From Acrocarpospora catenulata (GTDB lineage Bacteria; Actinomycetota; Actinomycetes; Streptosporangiales; Streptosporangiaceae), in the NCBI RefSeq assembly GCF_018476525.1, contig NZ_JAHCST010000071.1, positions 1 to 46,296 of the forward strand: a stretch of 46,296 nucleotides of DNA, given 5' to 3'. Below, piece by piece: positions 15,396-23,316 of this stretch; the stretch's first letter is position 1; each line of letters starts with the position of its first letter. A program made the translations under genes and the position numbers. The notes beneath the pieces are model-generated. The model saw only the letters and a list, made by a program, of their open reading frames with translations, was not told the origin of the DNA and made no database searches.

Positions 15396-16328
15396 TCAGG
15401 CGAAGTAGTGGCCCTCCTTGAGGTCATCGGTCAGTGCGGGGTGGGTTGGCTGCCATCGGAGCAGGTCGCGGGTGATCTGCGCGGAGGCGGGGCCGTCGAG
15501 TCCCCAGAAGTGGCCGAGCCAGCCGACGTACTCTCCGGCCTGCTCGGGGGTGACGGAGACCGCCGGAACGTTGAGGTGCGTGGCGAAGGCCTCGGCGACC
15601 TCACGGATCGGCACGCCCTCGTCGCCGACCGCGTGCAGTACCGATCCGGCCGGCGCTGACTCCAGCGCGAGGCGGAACAGGCGCGCGGCGTCGTCGCGGT
15701 GGACCGCCGGCCAGCGGTTGGCGCCGTCGCCGACGTAGGCCGCCGCGCCTTTCTGGCGGGCGAAGCCGATCGCGGCCGGGATGAATCCGTTGTCGCCGTC
15801 GCCGTGCGTGGCCGGCGGGAGCCGTACGACTGAGGAGCGGACGCCTCGGCCGGCGAGCGCGAGCGTGTAGCGGGCGTTGTCCAGCCGCCCCTGGGCGCCG
15901 GCGAGCGGGACCTCGCGTTCCCCCGTGTCGGCCAGCCCGTCACGCTCGGTGGCGACGGCTCCGGGCGGGAGCCCGAGCACGCCGAGGATGCCGGAGGCGA
16001 TGACGAGCGGCCTGCCGGTACCGGCGAGGGCTTCGCCGAGAGTCTCGATCGCGGCGCGGTCGGCGTCGGTGGCCGCGGCGTAGTCGCCCGAGAAAGCGAT
16101 GTCGTGCTTGAACGCGAGGTGGATGACGCCATCGGACGCGGCGGCGGCCTCGTGCAGGGTGCCTAGGTCGTCGAGCGATCCCGGCCGGGCCTCGGCCCCC
16201 GCGGACCGCAGAGCCCGGGCCGCCGCATCGGAGCGGGCGAGCCCAGTGACCTTGTGGCCGGCGGCGGTCAGCTCAGGGACGAGCCCGCGGCCGACCCAGC
16301 CCGACGCTCCGGTGACGAAAACGCGCAA
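15396..16328 (-). CDS. NAD(P)-dependent epimerase/reductase (extended SDR family)
   Basis: The 310-residue protein opens with RVFVTGASGWVGRGLVPELTAAGHKVTGLARSD, the TGxxGxxG dinucleotide motif of extended/atypical SDRs. It lacks an obvious YxxxK catalytic pair (NARYTLALAGRG is the nearest), as in NmrA- or epimerase-like members. The start is unusual: TTG at 16326-16328 with GGAGG five bases upstream; no ATG or GTG fits the domain. It is divergent from a TetR-family gene, with two palindromic operators between, so it is very probably the target of that repressor. Substrate unknown. Confidence 0.88.
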   Translation of the reverse strand: MRVFVTGASGWVGRGLVPELTAAGHKVTGLARSDAAARALRSAGAEARPGSLDDLGTLHEAAAASDGVIHLAFKHDIAFSGDYAAATDADRAAIETLGEALAGTGRPLVIASGILGVLGLPPGAVATERDGLADTGEREVPLAGAQGRLDNARYTLALAGRGVRSSVVRLPPATHGDGDNGFIPAAIGFARQKGAAAYVGDGANRWPAVHRDDAARLFRLALESAPAGSVLHAVGDEGVPIREVAEAFATHLNVPAVSVTPEQAGEYVGWLGHFWGLDGPASAQITRDLLRWQPTHPALTDDLKEGHYFA

Positions 16329-16395
16329 GGGAACCTCCAGGACAATGGCGGCCGCCGGGCAGGTGCGCGGCGAGCGGCCCTTGAAATCAGCTGCT

Positions 16396-16442
16396 ATTTC
16401 TAGCACGATCGTGCTAGAAATTATTGTTAGTACAGTCGTACT
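16396..16442. promoter_or_regulatory. Two TetR-type operators between the reductase and tetR genes
   Basis: The first is a perfect 26-bp palindrome (16396-16421) with centre TAGCACGATCGTGCTA. The second, at 16428-16443, has centre TAGTACAGTCGTACTG (arms AGTAC/GTACT). Their centres are 27 bp apart and they share most bases. Together they fill the promoter zone of both divergent genes, as expected for an autoregulated TetR switch. Confidence 0.8.
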
Positions 16443-16472
16443 GGGAATGTCAACTGGGACCTGGAGGCAGCG

Positions 16473-17069
16473 ATGGCAGGACGACCCGTTGACCATCAGC
16501 GACGGGCCGACCTGCTCGACGCGGTGGTCGACTACACGGTCGAGCACGGTTTCTCGGACCTGTCGTGGCGGCCGGTCGCCGCCGCCCTCGGGGTCTCAGC
16601 CACCACGCTGGTGCATCACTTCGGCGCCAAGGAGCAGATGCTCGAGGCCATCCTCGGGCGGCTGCGGGAGCGCATCTTCGAAGCCACCGGCGACGCACTG
16701 GGCGGGCAGCCCCACCTGGCGACGGCGGCGCGGACAGTCTGGACACAGACCTCCAGCCCGCAACGGGAGCCGGAGTTCCGGCTGTTCTTCGCGGTCTACG
16801 GACGCGCTCTCCAGGCACCGCAGCAGTTCACGGACTTCCTGGAGCATGTCGTGGCCGACTGGATGAGAGCCCTGACCGACGCGCAGGGACCAGACACCGA
16901 CCCGGCGACGGCGGCGCGCACGGCCACCCTGGTGATCGCGACGATCCGCGGGCTGCTGCTGGATCTGCTCGCCACCGGCGACCGGGACCGGGTCCAGGAC
17001 GCGGCCGAGAGCTTCCTCGCCACCCTCGAACACCCGGCGCGGCCGGCCGGGGACGCGGCGCCACGCTGA
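16473..17069 (+). CDS. TetR-family repressor
   Basis: The 198-residue regulator has an N-terminal helix-turn-helix (RADLLDAVVDYTVEHGFSDLSWRPVAAALGVSATTLVHHFGAKEQML, about 10-57) and a helical ligand domain with a TetR_C-like LFFAVYGRALQ segment. ATG 16473 has GGAGG 6-7 bases upstream. It most likely represses itself and the divergent reductase through the twin palindromes at 16396-16443; its ligand may be the reductase's substrate. Downstream the export adaptor gene converges with a 43-bp gap. Confidence 0.92.
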   Translation: MAGRPVDHQRRADLLDAVVDYTVEHGFSDLSWRPVAAALGVSATTLVHHFGAKEQMLEAILGRLRERIFEATGDALGGQPHLATAARTVWTQTSSPQREPEFRLFFAVYGRALQAPQQFTDFLEHVVADWMRALTDAQGPDTDPATAARTATLVIATIRGLLLDLLATGDRDRVQDAAESFLATLEHPARPAGDAAPR

Positions 17070-17112
17070 GCTGGTGAACTCGGCGGCCCTGCCCTGAGGG
17101 AACGTCCTCCGC

Positions 17113-18744
17113 TCAGAGGCCAGGGAAGCCCTCGTCGGGGAACTCGGTGGCGCTGGTGGCGGGGAGGGTGATCTGGTCGGTGGTGGAGAGGCCCTCGGTT
17201 ACCTCGATGTAGAGGTCGCTGCGTACGCCGGTTTTGATGGTTTTCTCGCCGGAGGGGGTGGTTACCGTGGTGGCTCCGGTGGGAGAGGTGTGCAGGGCGC
17301 GGGCGGGGATGTAGAGGGCGTTCTCGGATTCGGCGGTGGTCACCAGGACGGTGGCCGACTGGCCGAGGAGGAGGCCCTTGGGCTGGTCCCTGAAGGTGAT
17401 GGTCACGCCGTATCTGACCAGCTGGCCGCTGGTGGTGGCGGTGGGGTCGATGTGGGCGACCGTGCCTTCGTAGTTGTCGGTGGCGTTGAGGGTGATCGTG
17501 GCTGTCTGGCCTAGCTTCAGGTAGCCGATGTCGGATTGCGGGAACATGGCCTGGACCTGGAGGTTGTCGAGGTCGCCGAGGGTGATGAAGGTGCCGCCGG
17601 TGTAGTTGGTGTCCAGGGTTCCGGCGATGGAGAGCACGGTTCCGTCGGCGGGGGCCTTGATCGTTACTCCGCGCAGGGCTTCCTTGGCGTCGGCCAGGTC
17701 GGTGGTGGCCTGGCTGACCGCCGCTTCGGCCTCGGCTTCGGTCATCGCCCGCGATCCCTGGCCGCCGCCGCCCTGCTGGGCCGCGCTGCCCTGCCTTGCC
17801 TGTACGCCCTGAGCGCCTTGGGAACCCTGGGAACCCTGCCCGGTCGGTTGCTGGTTGCCCTGGCCGCCCTGATTCGTGCAGGTGGGGGTGGGGCTGGAGC
17901 TTGGGCGAGGGGACGGGGTGGCCTTGGGTTCCGGCTCCTTGGAGCCGTTGGGGTCGAGGGTCACGCTGACATCGCGTTCCGAGCCGCCGGTGGACGGCTT
18001 GCCGTTGTCCGGTGGCCGGGTCGAGCTCGCGCGGGCCGCCTGCGCACCGCCGCCGTCGAGGGCCGGTTCCACCGGGGAAGAGCCCTCATCGGAGGATCCC
18101 TGCGGCGCCTGGCTGGGCTTGCTCGTGGGGGCGGGGCTGGCCGAGGGCTTGCCCGTGCCAGAGGACGGGCAACCGGCACCTGTCCCGGAACCGCCCGTCC
18201 CGGAACCACCCGTGCCAGAACCGCCAGTGCCAGAACCGCCAGTGCCAGAACCGCCAGTGCCAGAACCGCCAGTGCCAGAACCACCAGTGGCACCCCCCGA
18301 CCCGGACCCGGACCCGGAGCCGGAGCCGGAGCCGGATGTGGTGGTTGATGTGGAGCCCACGTTGTCCAGGGATTCTTCGGCGGCGGCGAGGGCCGCCTTG
18401 GCAGCGGTGTAGTTCTCGCGGGCGATGGTGTCGTCGATCCGAGCGAGAATCTCCCCCTTGCTGACCTTGTCACCCACCGAGACGTAGATCTTCTCGACCG
18501 CCCCCTGCGAGGAGAAGGTCAGGTCGTGCATCCCGTTGTCGACCGTGTTCCCGGCCGCCGACACCGAGGCGGTGACCGTGCCCTGGCTGACCGAGACCAG
18601 CTCCACACGGGGCGCGGCGGCGGAGTCGTCTCCGCTGAGGTAGATCGCGCCGGCGCTCACCAGGATGACCGCCCCGAGGGCGAGGGCTCCCCTGCGGACA
18701 AGGGAGGACGGGCTGCTCGACATCATGGCGGACATCCTGGCCAC
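17113..18744 (-). CDS. HlyD-like membrane fusion protein with giant low-complexity insertion
   Basis: The ~543-residue protein has an N-terminal membrane anchor (about 17-36), the first half-lipoyl segment and a short helix (VEKIYVSVGDKVSKGEILARIDDTIARENYTAAKAALAAAEESL, about 83-126), then about 200 residues of low complexity (131-330), and then the second helix, second half-lipoyl segment (VTIKAPADGTVLSIAG) and beta-barrel/MP domains. The insertion replaces the tip of the adaptor hairpin. It contains SG dipeptides, seven GGSGT repeats, a Pro/Ser part and a Gln/Gly part, with two cysteines near 190 and 287. Starts at 18744 (GTG), 18735, 18726 and 18723 (ATG) are all possible. It is divergent from a six-gene export/sensor operon and is probably a second adaptor for it. 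Confidence 0.85.
   Translation of the reverse strand: MARMSAMMSSSPSSLVRRGALALGAVILVSAGAIYLSGDDSAAAPRVELVSVSQGTVTASVSAAGNTVDNGMHDLTFSSQGAVEKIYVSVGDKVSKGEILARIDDTIARENYTAAKAALAAAEESLDNVGSTSTTTSGSGSGSGSGSGSGGATGGSGTGGSGTGGSGTGGSGTGGSGTGGSGTGGSGTGAGCPSSGTGKPSASPAPTSKPSQAPQGSSDEGSSPVEPALDGGGAQAARASSTRPPDNGKPSTGGSERDVSVTLDPNGSKEPEPKATPSPRPSSSPTPTCTNQGGQGNQQPTGQGSQGSQGAQGVQARQGSAAQQGGGGQGSRAMTEAEAEAAVSQATTDLADAKEALRGVTIKAPADGTVLSIAGTLDTNYTGGTFITLGDLDNLQVQAMFPQSDIGYLKLGQTATITLNATDNYEGTVAHIDPTATTSGQLVRYGVTITFRDQPKGLLLGQSATVLVTTAESENALYIPARALHTSPTGATTVTTPSGEKTIKTGVRSDLYIEVTEGLSTTDQITLPATSATEFPDEGFPGL
18181..18285. repeat. 15-bp tandem repeat coding for GGSGT units
   Basis: Seven 15-bp units lie inside the adaptor gene. 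Units 4-6 (18226-18270) are identical, and the outer ones differ by a few bases. Adjacent at about 18296-18338 is a 6-bp repeat coding for Ser-Gly. Copy number is likely to vary between strains, changing linker length in steps of five residues without shifting frame. Confidence 0.9.
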
Positions 18745-18763
18745 CGTGCGTCATGGCCCGCTT

Positions 18764-18827
18764 AACCCAGCCTGAGAGTTGGCTGTGCGTGTTGTCAGCA
18801 AATATTCAGGGACAGCGGAGCTGGGTT
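18764..18827. promoter_or_regulatory. Divergent promoter region of the two adaptor genes
   Basis: The 111-bp region 18745-18855 holds an inverted repeat AACCCAGC (18764-18771) / GCTGGGTT (18820-18827), symmetrical about its middle. It also holds the motif GTTGTCAG...TTCAGGG at 18791-18811 with TCAG repeated at an 11-bp period, the periodicity used by OmpR-family regulators. TTGGCT at 18779-18784 with TATTCA 18 bases on is a possible promoter for the plus-strand operon. Confidence 0.4.
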
Positions 18828-18855
18828 CAAGCGGGGCCAGGCAGGGTCAACCCTC

Positions 18856-20010
18856 GTGAAGCTGTCGACGAAGCGCAGAGCGCTGATCGTGAACCTCTCC
18901 CTGGGGGTGCTGCTGCTCGGCGGCGTCGGGGCCGCGTACGCCTCTCTGGGGGGTGGCGGCTCCGGCGACCAGGTGACGCCGCAGACCGTGGCGGTGAGCC
19001 GGGGGAACGTGGTCGCCTCGGTGTCGGCCTCGGGCGCGGTGGAGAGCTCGCGGACCCGGGCGCTCACCTTCGCGACCACCGGCACCGTCGAGTCGATCAA
19101 GGTGGAGCCGGGCGACCAGGTGAAGAAGGGCCAGGTCCTGGCGCGGCTGGACGACACGGCCGCCCGCGAGTCCCTGGAGGCCGCCAAGGCCAGCCTGGAC
19201 GCCGCCGAGGACGCCGACACCTCCACCGCCTCCGGATACGCCCAGTATGTCAACGCCCGCAACTCCTACCGCGCCGCCAAGCGCGCGCTCGCCGGAACCG
19301 TGATCAAGGCCCCGTACGCGGGCACGATCACCGCCGTCAACGGCACCGTGGGCGCCTCCTCCGCCGGCGGCGGGAGCAGCGGCAACAGCGGGAGCGGCGG
19401 GAACACCGGTAGCTCCGGTAGCACCGGCAGCGGTTCGAGCGGCTTCGTGGAGATCGCCGACACCGGCAGACTCCGCATCGTCGGCCAGTTCACCGAATCC
19501 GACGCGATCCGCCTCAAGGTCGACCAGTCCGCCACCGTCACCTTCGACGCCCTCACCGGCGTCACCGCCACCGGCAAGGTCACCGTGATCGACCCGCAGG
19601 CGCAGACCAGCAACAACGTGGTCCAGTACGCGGCCACGATCACCCTCTCCGACGTCCCCGACACGGTACGGCTCGGCCAGACGGCCAGCGTCCGGGTCGA
19701 GGTGGCCACGGCGGAGGACGTGCTCACCGTGCCGAGCACCGTGATCACCACCGCCGGCGGCCAGAGCACGGTGACCCTGTGGGCGAACGGCCAGCAGGTG
19801 CGCACCAGGGTCGAGGTCGGCGTGAAGGGCGACACCGCCACCGAGATCGTCTCGGGGGTCAAGGAGGGCGACCAGGTCGTCCGTACCCAGACCGGAACCA
19901 CCAACGGCGGCGGTCTCCAGATCCCTGGCGGCTTCGGCGGCTTCGGCGGAGGCGGCGGCGCGGTCCGGATCGGCAGCGGCGGCCAGGGCGGCGGAGGTGG
20001 TCCGCGATGA
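18856..20010 (+). CDS. HlyD/MacA-like membrane fusion protein of the export operon
   Basis: The 384-residue protein has an N-terminal anchor (about 9-30), a lipoyl domain split by a short helical hairpin (TVESIKVEPGDQVKKGQVLARLDDTAARESLEAAKASLDAAEDAD...RAAKRALAGTVIKAPYAGTI), a Gly/Ser-rich loop (about 170-195) and beta-barrel and membrane-proximal domains. It ends in a Gly-rich tail (GGFGGFGGGGGAVRIGSGGQ). It should connect the MacB-type permease to the outside of the membrane; as no outer membrane is expected, the partner is the cell wall or substrate. The start is GTG. The stop overlaps the ATPase start (ATGA). Confidence 0.92.
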   Translation: MKLSTKRRALIVNLSLGVLLLGGVGAAYASLGGGGSGDQVTPQTVAVSRGNVVASVSASGAVESSRTRALTFATTGTVESIKVEPGDQVKKGQVLARLDDTAARESLEAAKASLDAAEDADTSTASGYAQYVNARNSYRAAKRALAGTVIKAPYAGTITAVNGTVGASSAGGGSSGNSGSGGNTGSSGSTGSGSSGFVEIADTGRLRIVGQFTESDAIRLKVDQSATVTFDALTGVTATGKVTVIDPQAQTSNNVVQYAATITLSDVPDTVRLGQTASVRVEVATAEDVLTVPSTVITTAGGQSTVTLWANGQQVRTRVEVGVKGDTATEIVSGVKEGDQVVRTQTGTTNGGGLQIPGGFGGFGGGGGAVRIGSGGQGGGGGPR

Positions 20011-20738
20011 CCCCGCTCGTACTGGATCTCCAGGACATCCGGAAGGTCTACGGCGAGGGGGAGACGGCGGTGCACGCCCTGCGCGGCGTCTCGCTGGCCG
20101 TCGAACCCGGCGACTACGTCGCGATCATGGGCGCCTCCGGCTCCGGCAAGTCCACCCTGATGAACATCATCGGCTGCCTGGACGTGCCCAGCTCGGGCAG
20201 CTACCGGCTGGACGGCACCGACGTCGGCGTGCTCGACGACGTCCGGCTGGCGATCGTACGGAACCGCAAGATCGGCTTCGTGTTCCAGTCGTTCAACCTC
20301 ATCCCGCGGATGTCCGCCCTGATGAACGTGGAGCTCCCGCTGGCGTACGGCGGGATCAAGGCGGCGGAGCGGCGGCGGCGCGCGCTGGCGGCACTGGAAC
20401 GGGTCGGCCTGGCCGACCGGGTGCACCACCAGCCGAACGAGCTCTCCGGCGGCCAGCAGCAGCGGGTGGCCATCGCCCGTTCGCTGGTGAACGCGCCGAC
20501 GCTGCTACTCGCCGACGAGCCCACCGGCGCCCTGGACTCCACCTCCACCCGGGACGTGCTGGCCATCTTCGACCAGCTCAGCCTGACCGGCCGGACCATC
20601 GTCGTGATCACCCACGAATCTGACGTGGCCGCGCACGCCAAGCGGGTCGTCCGCCTGATGGACGGCCAGATCGTCGAGGACGTCCGGCGCTCCGACGTGG
20701 CCGGGCCGCCGCCCCGGCTGGAAGAGGTGGCCGGGTGA
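20007..20738 (+). CDS. MacB-type ABC transporter ATP-binding protein
   Basis: The 243-residue LolD/MacB-like ATPase has Walker A GASGSGKST (42-50), Q-loop VFQSFNLIP, signature LSGGQQQR (146-153), Walker B LLLADEPTGALD (167-178) and switch His203. The ATG overlaps the adaptor stop and the stop overlaps the permease start (GTGA). It powers the permease that follows; in this class ATP hydrolysis drives mechanical movement of the extracytoplasmic domain rather than transport through the membrane. Confidence 0.96.
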   Translation: MTPLVLDLQDIRKVYGEGETAVHALRGVSLAVEPGDYVAIMGASGSGKSTLMNIIGCLDVPSSGSYRLDGTDVGVLDDVRLAIVRNRKIGFVFQSFNLIPRMSALMNVELPLAYGGIKAAERRRRALAALERVGLADRVHHQPNELSGGQQQRVAIARSLVNAPTLLLADEPTGALDSTSTRDVLAIFDQLSLTGRTIVVITHESDVAAHAKRVVRLMDGQIVEDVRRSDVAGPPPRLEEVAG

Positions 20739-22009
20739 ACGCCTTCGAGGTGCTCCGATTCGCCGCGCGCGGCCTGGCCGCCAACAAGATGCGCAGCGCG
20801 CTCACCACACTCGGCATCCTGATCGGCGTCGCCGCGGTGATTCTGCTGGTCGCGGTGGGCGAAGGCGCCTCCCGGGAGATCCAGTCCAACATCCAGCGGC
20901 TGGGCGCCAACTCGCTCACCGTCTCCTCCACCACCGCCGGCGGCGGGGGTGGCGGCGGTGGGTTCGCCCGGCTGCTCGGCGGGGGTGGCGGCGGGCCGCA
21001 GCAGGGTTCCGGGCCGCGTACCCAGGCCAAGGACCTGACCGTGGACGACGCCCGCGCACTGGCCGACAAGTCGGCGACGCCCTCCGTGAAGAGCGTCTCC
21101 CCGATCGTGAACGCCAACAACCAGACGACCACGTACGAGGGCGCCAGCCACTCCATACAGCAGCTGGTGGGCACCTACCCGAGCTACTTCGAGGCGTCCA
21201 ACAAACCGGTCGTCAAGGGCACGTACTTCTACAACGACGACGTGCTGGCCGCCCGGAAGGTGATCGTGATCGGGCAGACCGTGGCCGAGAACCTGTTCGG
21301 CGACCTCGACCCGATCGGCAAGCAGATCAACGTCTCCGGGGTGCCGTTCACCGTGGTGGGCGTGCTGAAGGAGTCCGGTTCGACCGGGTTCCAGGACGGC
21401 GACGACGTGGCCATAGCGCCGCTCCCGGCCGTGCAGCAGAGCCTGACCGGGTTCGGGCCGCTCGGCCAGATCCTGGTCCAGGCCACCGGCGCCGACACCG
21501 TGGACGCCGCCCAGTCGGAGATCACCGCCGTGCTCGACCAGCGGCACGGCATCACCGGTACGGCCACCGCCGACTACCGCATCCTCAACCAGGCCACCCT
21601 GCAGGAGACGGTGAGCGCCGCCACCGGCGTCTTCACCATGCTGCTGGCCGCGGTGGCCGGGATCAGCCTGCTGGTCGGCGGCATCGGGATCACCAACATC
21701 ATGCTGGTCACGGTCACCGAGCGGACCAGGGAGATCGGCATCCGCAAGGCCATCGGTGCGCCCAAGGGCGCCATCCTGGGCCAGTTCCTGGCGGAGGCGA
21801 CCATGCTCAGCCTGGTCGGCGGGCTGCTCGGGGTGCTGGTGGCGGTGATCGGCGCCCAGTTCACCATCGCCGGGGTCTCGCCCGTGGTGGTGCCGAGTTC
21901 GGTGGCGCTGGCGCTGGGGGTGTCGGTGGCGATCGGGCTCTTCTTCGGTAGCTATCCGGCCAACCGGGCGGCCAAGTTGCGGCCCATCGAAGCGCTCCGG
22001 TTCGAGTGA
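20735..22009 (+). CDS. MacB/FtsX-type ABC transporter permease
   Basis: The 424-residue permease has four membrane segments: one near the N-terminus (about 22-43) and three in the C-terminal FtsX domain (about 300-415; GIGITNIMLVTVTERTREIGIRKAIGAPKGAIL is the family hallmark). Between lies a MacB periplasmic-core domain. Right after the first segment is a Gly-run (GGGGGGGGFARLLGGGGGG, about 69-88), unusual for the family. GTG start with GTGA overlap. Confidence 0.95.
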   Translation: MNAFEVLRFAARGLAANKMRSALTTLGILIGVAAVILLVAVGEGASREIQSNIQRLGANSLTVSSTTAGGGGGGGGFARLLGGGGGGPQQGSGPRTQAKDLTVDDARALADKSATPSVKSVSPIVNANNQTTTYEGASHSIQQLVGTYPSYFEASNKPVVKGTYFYNDDVLAARKVIVIGQTVAENLFGDLDPIGKQINVSGVPFTVVGVLKESGSTGFQDGDDVAIAPLPAVQQSLTGFGPLGQILVQATGADTVDAAQSEITAVLDQRHGITGTATADYRILNQATLQETVSAATGVFTMLLAAVAGISLLVGGIGITNIMLVTVTERTREIGIRKAIGAPKGAILGQFLAEATMLSLVGGLLGVLVAVIGAQFTIAGVSPVVVPSSVALALGVSVAIGLFFGSYPANRAAKLRPIEALRFE

Positions 22010-22038
22010 GGGTGATCCAACGATGAAAGGAGCGTCCA

Positions 22039-22608
22039 GTGAAAGGAGCGAGGGTGAGCAGGCGTAAGCCGTACCTGGACGAGCCGCTGGAGGTTTCGCC
22101 GTACGGCGAGGATCTCGATCGCGAGCTGACCGCGCGGCCCGCGCGGGCGAAACTGCCGAAGCTCACCCTGGCGCTGGGCGCCGGGGTGGTGCTGGTGGCC
22201 GGGGTGCTGCTCGGCATCCAGGCCCAGAAGACCTGGGGAGCCCAGAACACCGACCGGCAGGCGCTGATCGGGGCGATGCTCGGCGGTCAGGGCGGGCAGC
22301 GCGGTATCCCGTCCGCCGGCCCCGGCGGTGGCGGCGCGGGTCTGCGGCAGGGCGGCTTCGGCAACATGACCGTCGGCACCGTGAAGCTGGTGGACGGCGA
22401 CAAGATCTACGTCGAGTCCGCCAACGGCGGAACCACGATCGTCACCACCACCGGCGACACCAAGGTGCAGCTGTCCAAGGAGGGCAAGGTCAAGGACCTC
22501 AAGCCCGGCAGCACGGTGATCGTTCAGGGCGACCGGGACGAGTCGGGCAACGTGGCCGCCACCGTGGTCAGTGAGGGTGGCGTGCCTGGAATGGGCGTAC
22601 GGCAGTGA
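22039..22608 (+). CDS. Membrane-anchored DUF5666-like protein with Gly-rich linker
   Basis: The 189-residue protein (184 from the alternative start) has a basic cytoplasmic N-terminus, one membrane segment (about 42-62), an extracytoplasmic Gly-rich linker (GGQGGQRGIPSAGPGGGGAG) and a C-terminal beta domain (VGTVKLVDGDKIYVESANGGTTIVTTTGDTKVQL...KPGSTVIVQGDRDESGNVAATVV) resembling DUF5666/OB-like domains. Two GTG starts, at 22039 and 22054, each have their own AAAGGAG; the sequence AAAGGAGCG is duplicated 15 bases apart. Its stop overlaps the response-regulator start, placing it firmly in the operon. Function unknown; possibly an external sensor or accessory of the exporter. Confidence 0.88.
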   Translation: MKGARVSRRKPYLDEPLEVSPYGEDLDRELTARPARAKLPKLTLALGAGVVLVAGVLLGIQAQKTWGAQNTDRQALIGAMLGGQGGQRGIPSAGPGGGGAGLRQGGFGNMTVGTVKLVDGDKIYVESANGGTTIVTTTGDTKVQLSKEGKVKDLKPGSTVIVQGDRDESGNVAATVVSEGGVPGMGVRQ

Positions 22609-23303
22609 GGTCTGGGCAGGCGGAGGCCCGGCTCCTGGTCGTCGACGACGAACCGAACATCCGGGAGCTGCTCTCGGCCAGCCTGCGCTACGCGGGGTTC
22701 GAGGTGATGGTCGCCGTCGACGGCCGCGAAGCGGTCGTCATGGCGGAACGGGTCCGGCCGGACCTCATGGTGCTGGACGTTATGCTGCCCGACATGGACG
22801 GTTTCGCGGTGGCCGCCCGGCTGCGCTCGTCCGGGCGGCGGGTCCCCGTCCTGTTCCTGACCGCGCGGGACACCACCGAGGACAAGCTGGAAGGGCTGGC
22901 GGTCGGCGACGACTACGTGACCAAGCCGTTCAGCCTGGAGGAGGTACTGGCCCGGATCCGGGCGGTGCTCCGCCGCACCTCGACCGAGCCCGGCCCCCCG
23001 GCCCGCCTCCAGGTCGCCGACCTGGAGCTGGACGAGGACGCCCACCAGGTCTGGCGGCACGGCCGCTCGGTACGGCTCTCGCCCACCGAGTTCAAACTCC
23101 TGCACTATTTCATGGTCAACCAGGGCCGGGTGCTCTCCAAGGCGCAGATCCTCGACCATGTCTGGCGCTACGACTTCGGGGGTGACCGCAACGTGGTCGA
23201 ATCCTACGTCTCGTACCTGCGCCGCAAGATCGACAATCATGACCCCAAACTGATCCACACCCTGCGCGGGGTCGGGTACGTGCTGCGCGCCCCACGGACC
23301 TGA
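22605..23303 (+). CDS. OmpR-family response regulator of the export operon
   Basis: The 232-residue regulator has an acidic pair at Asp14-Asp15, phospho-acceptor Asp58 (VLDVMLPDMDG), Thr86 and Lys107, then a winged-helix domain (about 135-230; LSPTEFKLLHYFMVNQGRVLSKAQILDHVW). It resembles the mycobacterial TrcR/TcrX group. One glycine is missing just before DDYVTKPF compared with the paralogue at 24805-25539 (AVGDDY against LGGDDY), a deletion in the alpha4-beta5 region used for dimerisation. GTG start overlaps the previous stop. The cognate kinase follows after 13 bp. Confidence 0.95.
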   Translation: MRSGQAEARLLVVDDEPNIRELLSASLRYAGFEVMVAVDGREAVVMAERVRPDLMVLDVMLPDMDGFAVAARLRSSGRRVPVLFLTARDTTEDKLEGLAVGDDYVTKPFSLEEVLARIRAVLRRTSTEPGPPARLQVADLELDEDAHQVWRHGRSVRLSPTEFKLLHYFMVNQGRVLSKAQILDHVWRYDFGGDRNVVESYVSYLRRKIDNHDPKLIHTLRGVGYVLRAPRT

Positions 23304-23316
23304 GAAACGACCGGAC

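Noticed and set aside
18181-18285. Tandem repeats as a mobile element or recombination site
   Set aside because: They are in frame within a coding region and encode GGSGT units; no terminal inverted repeats or transposase nearby.
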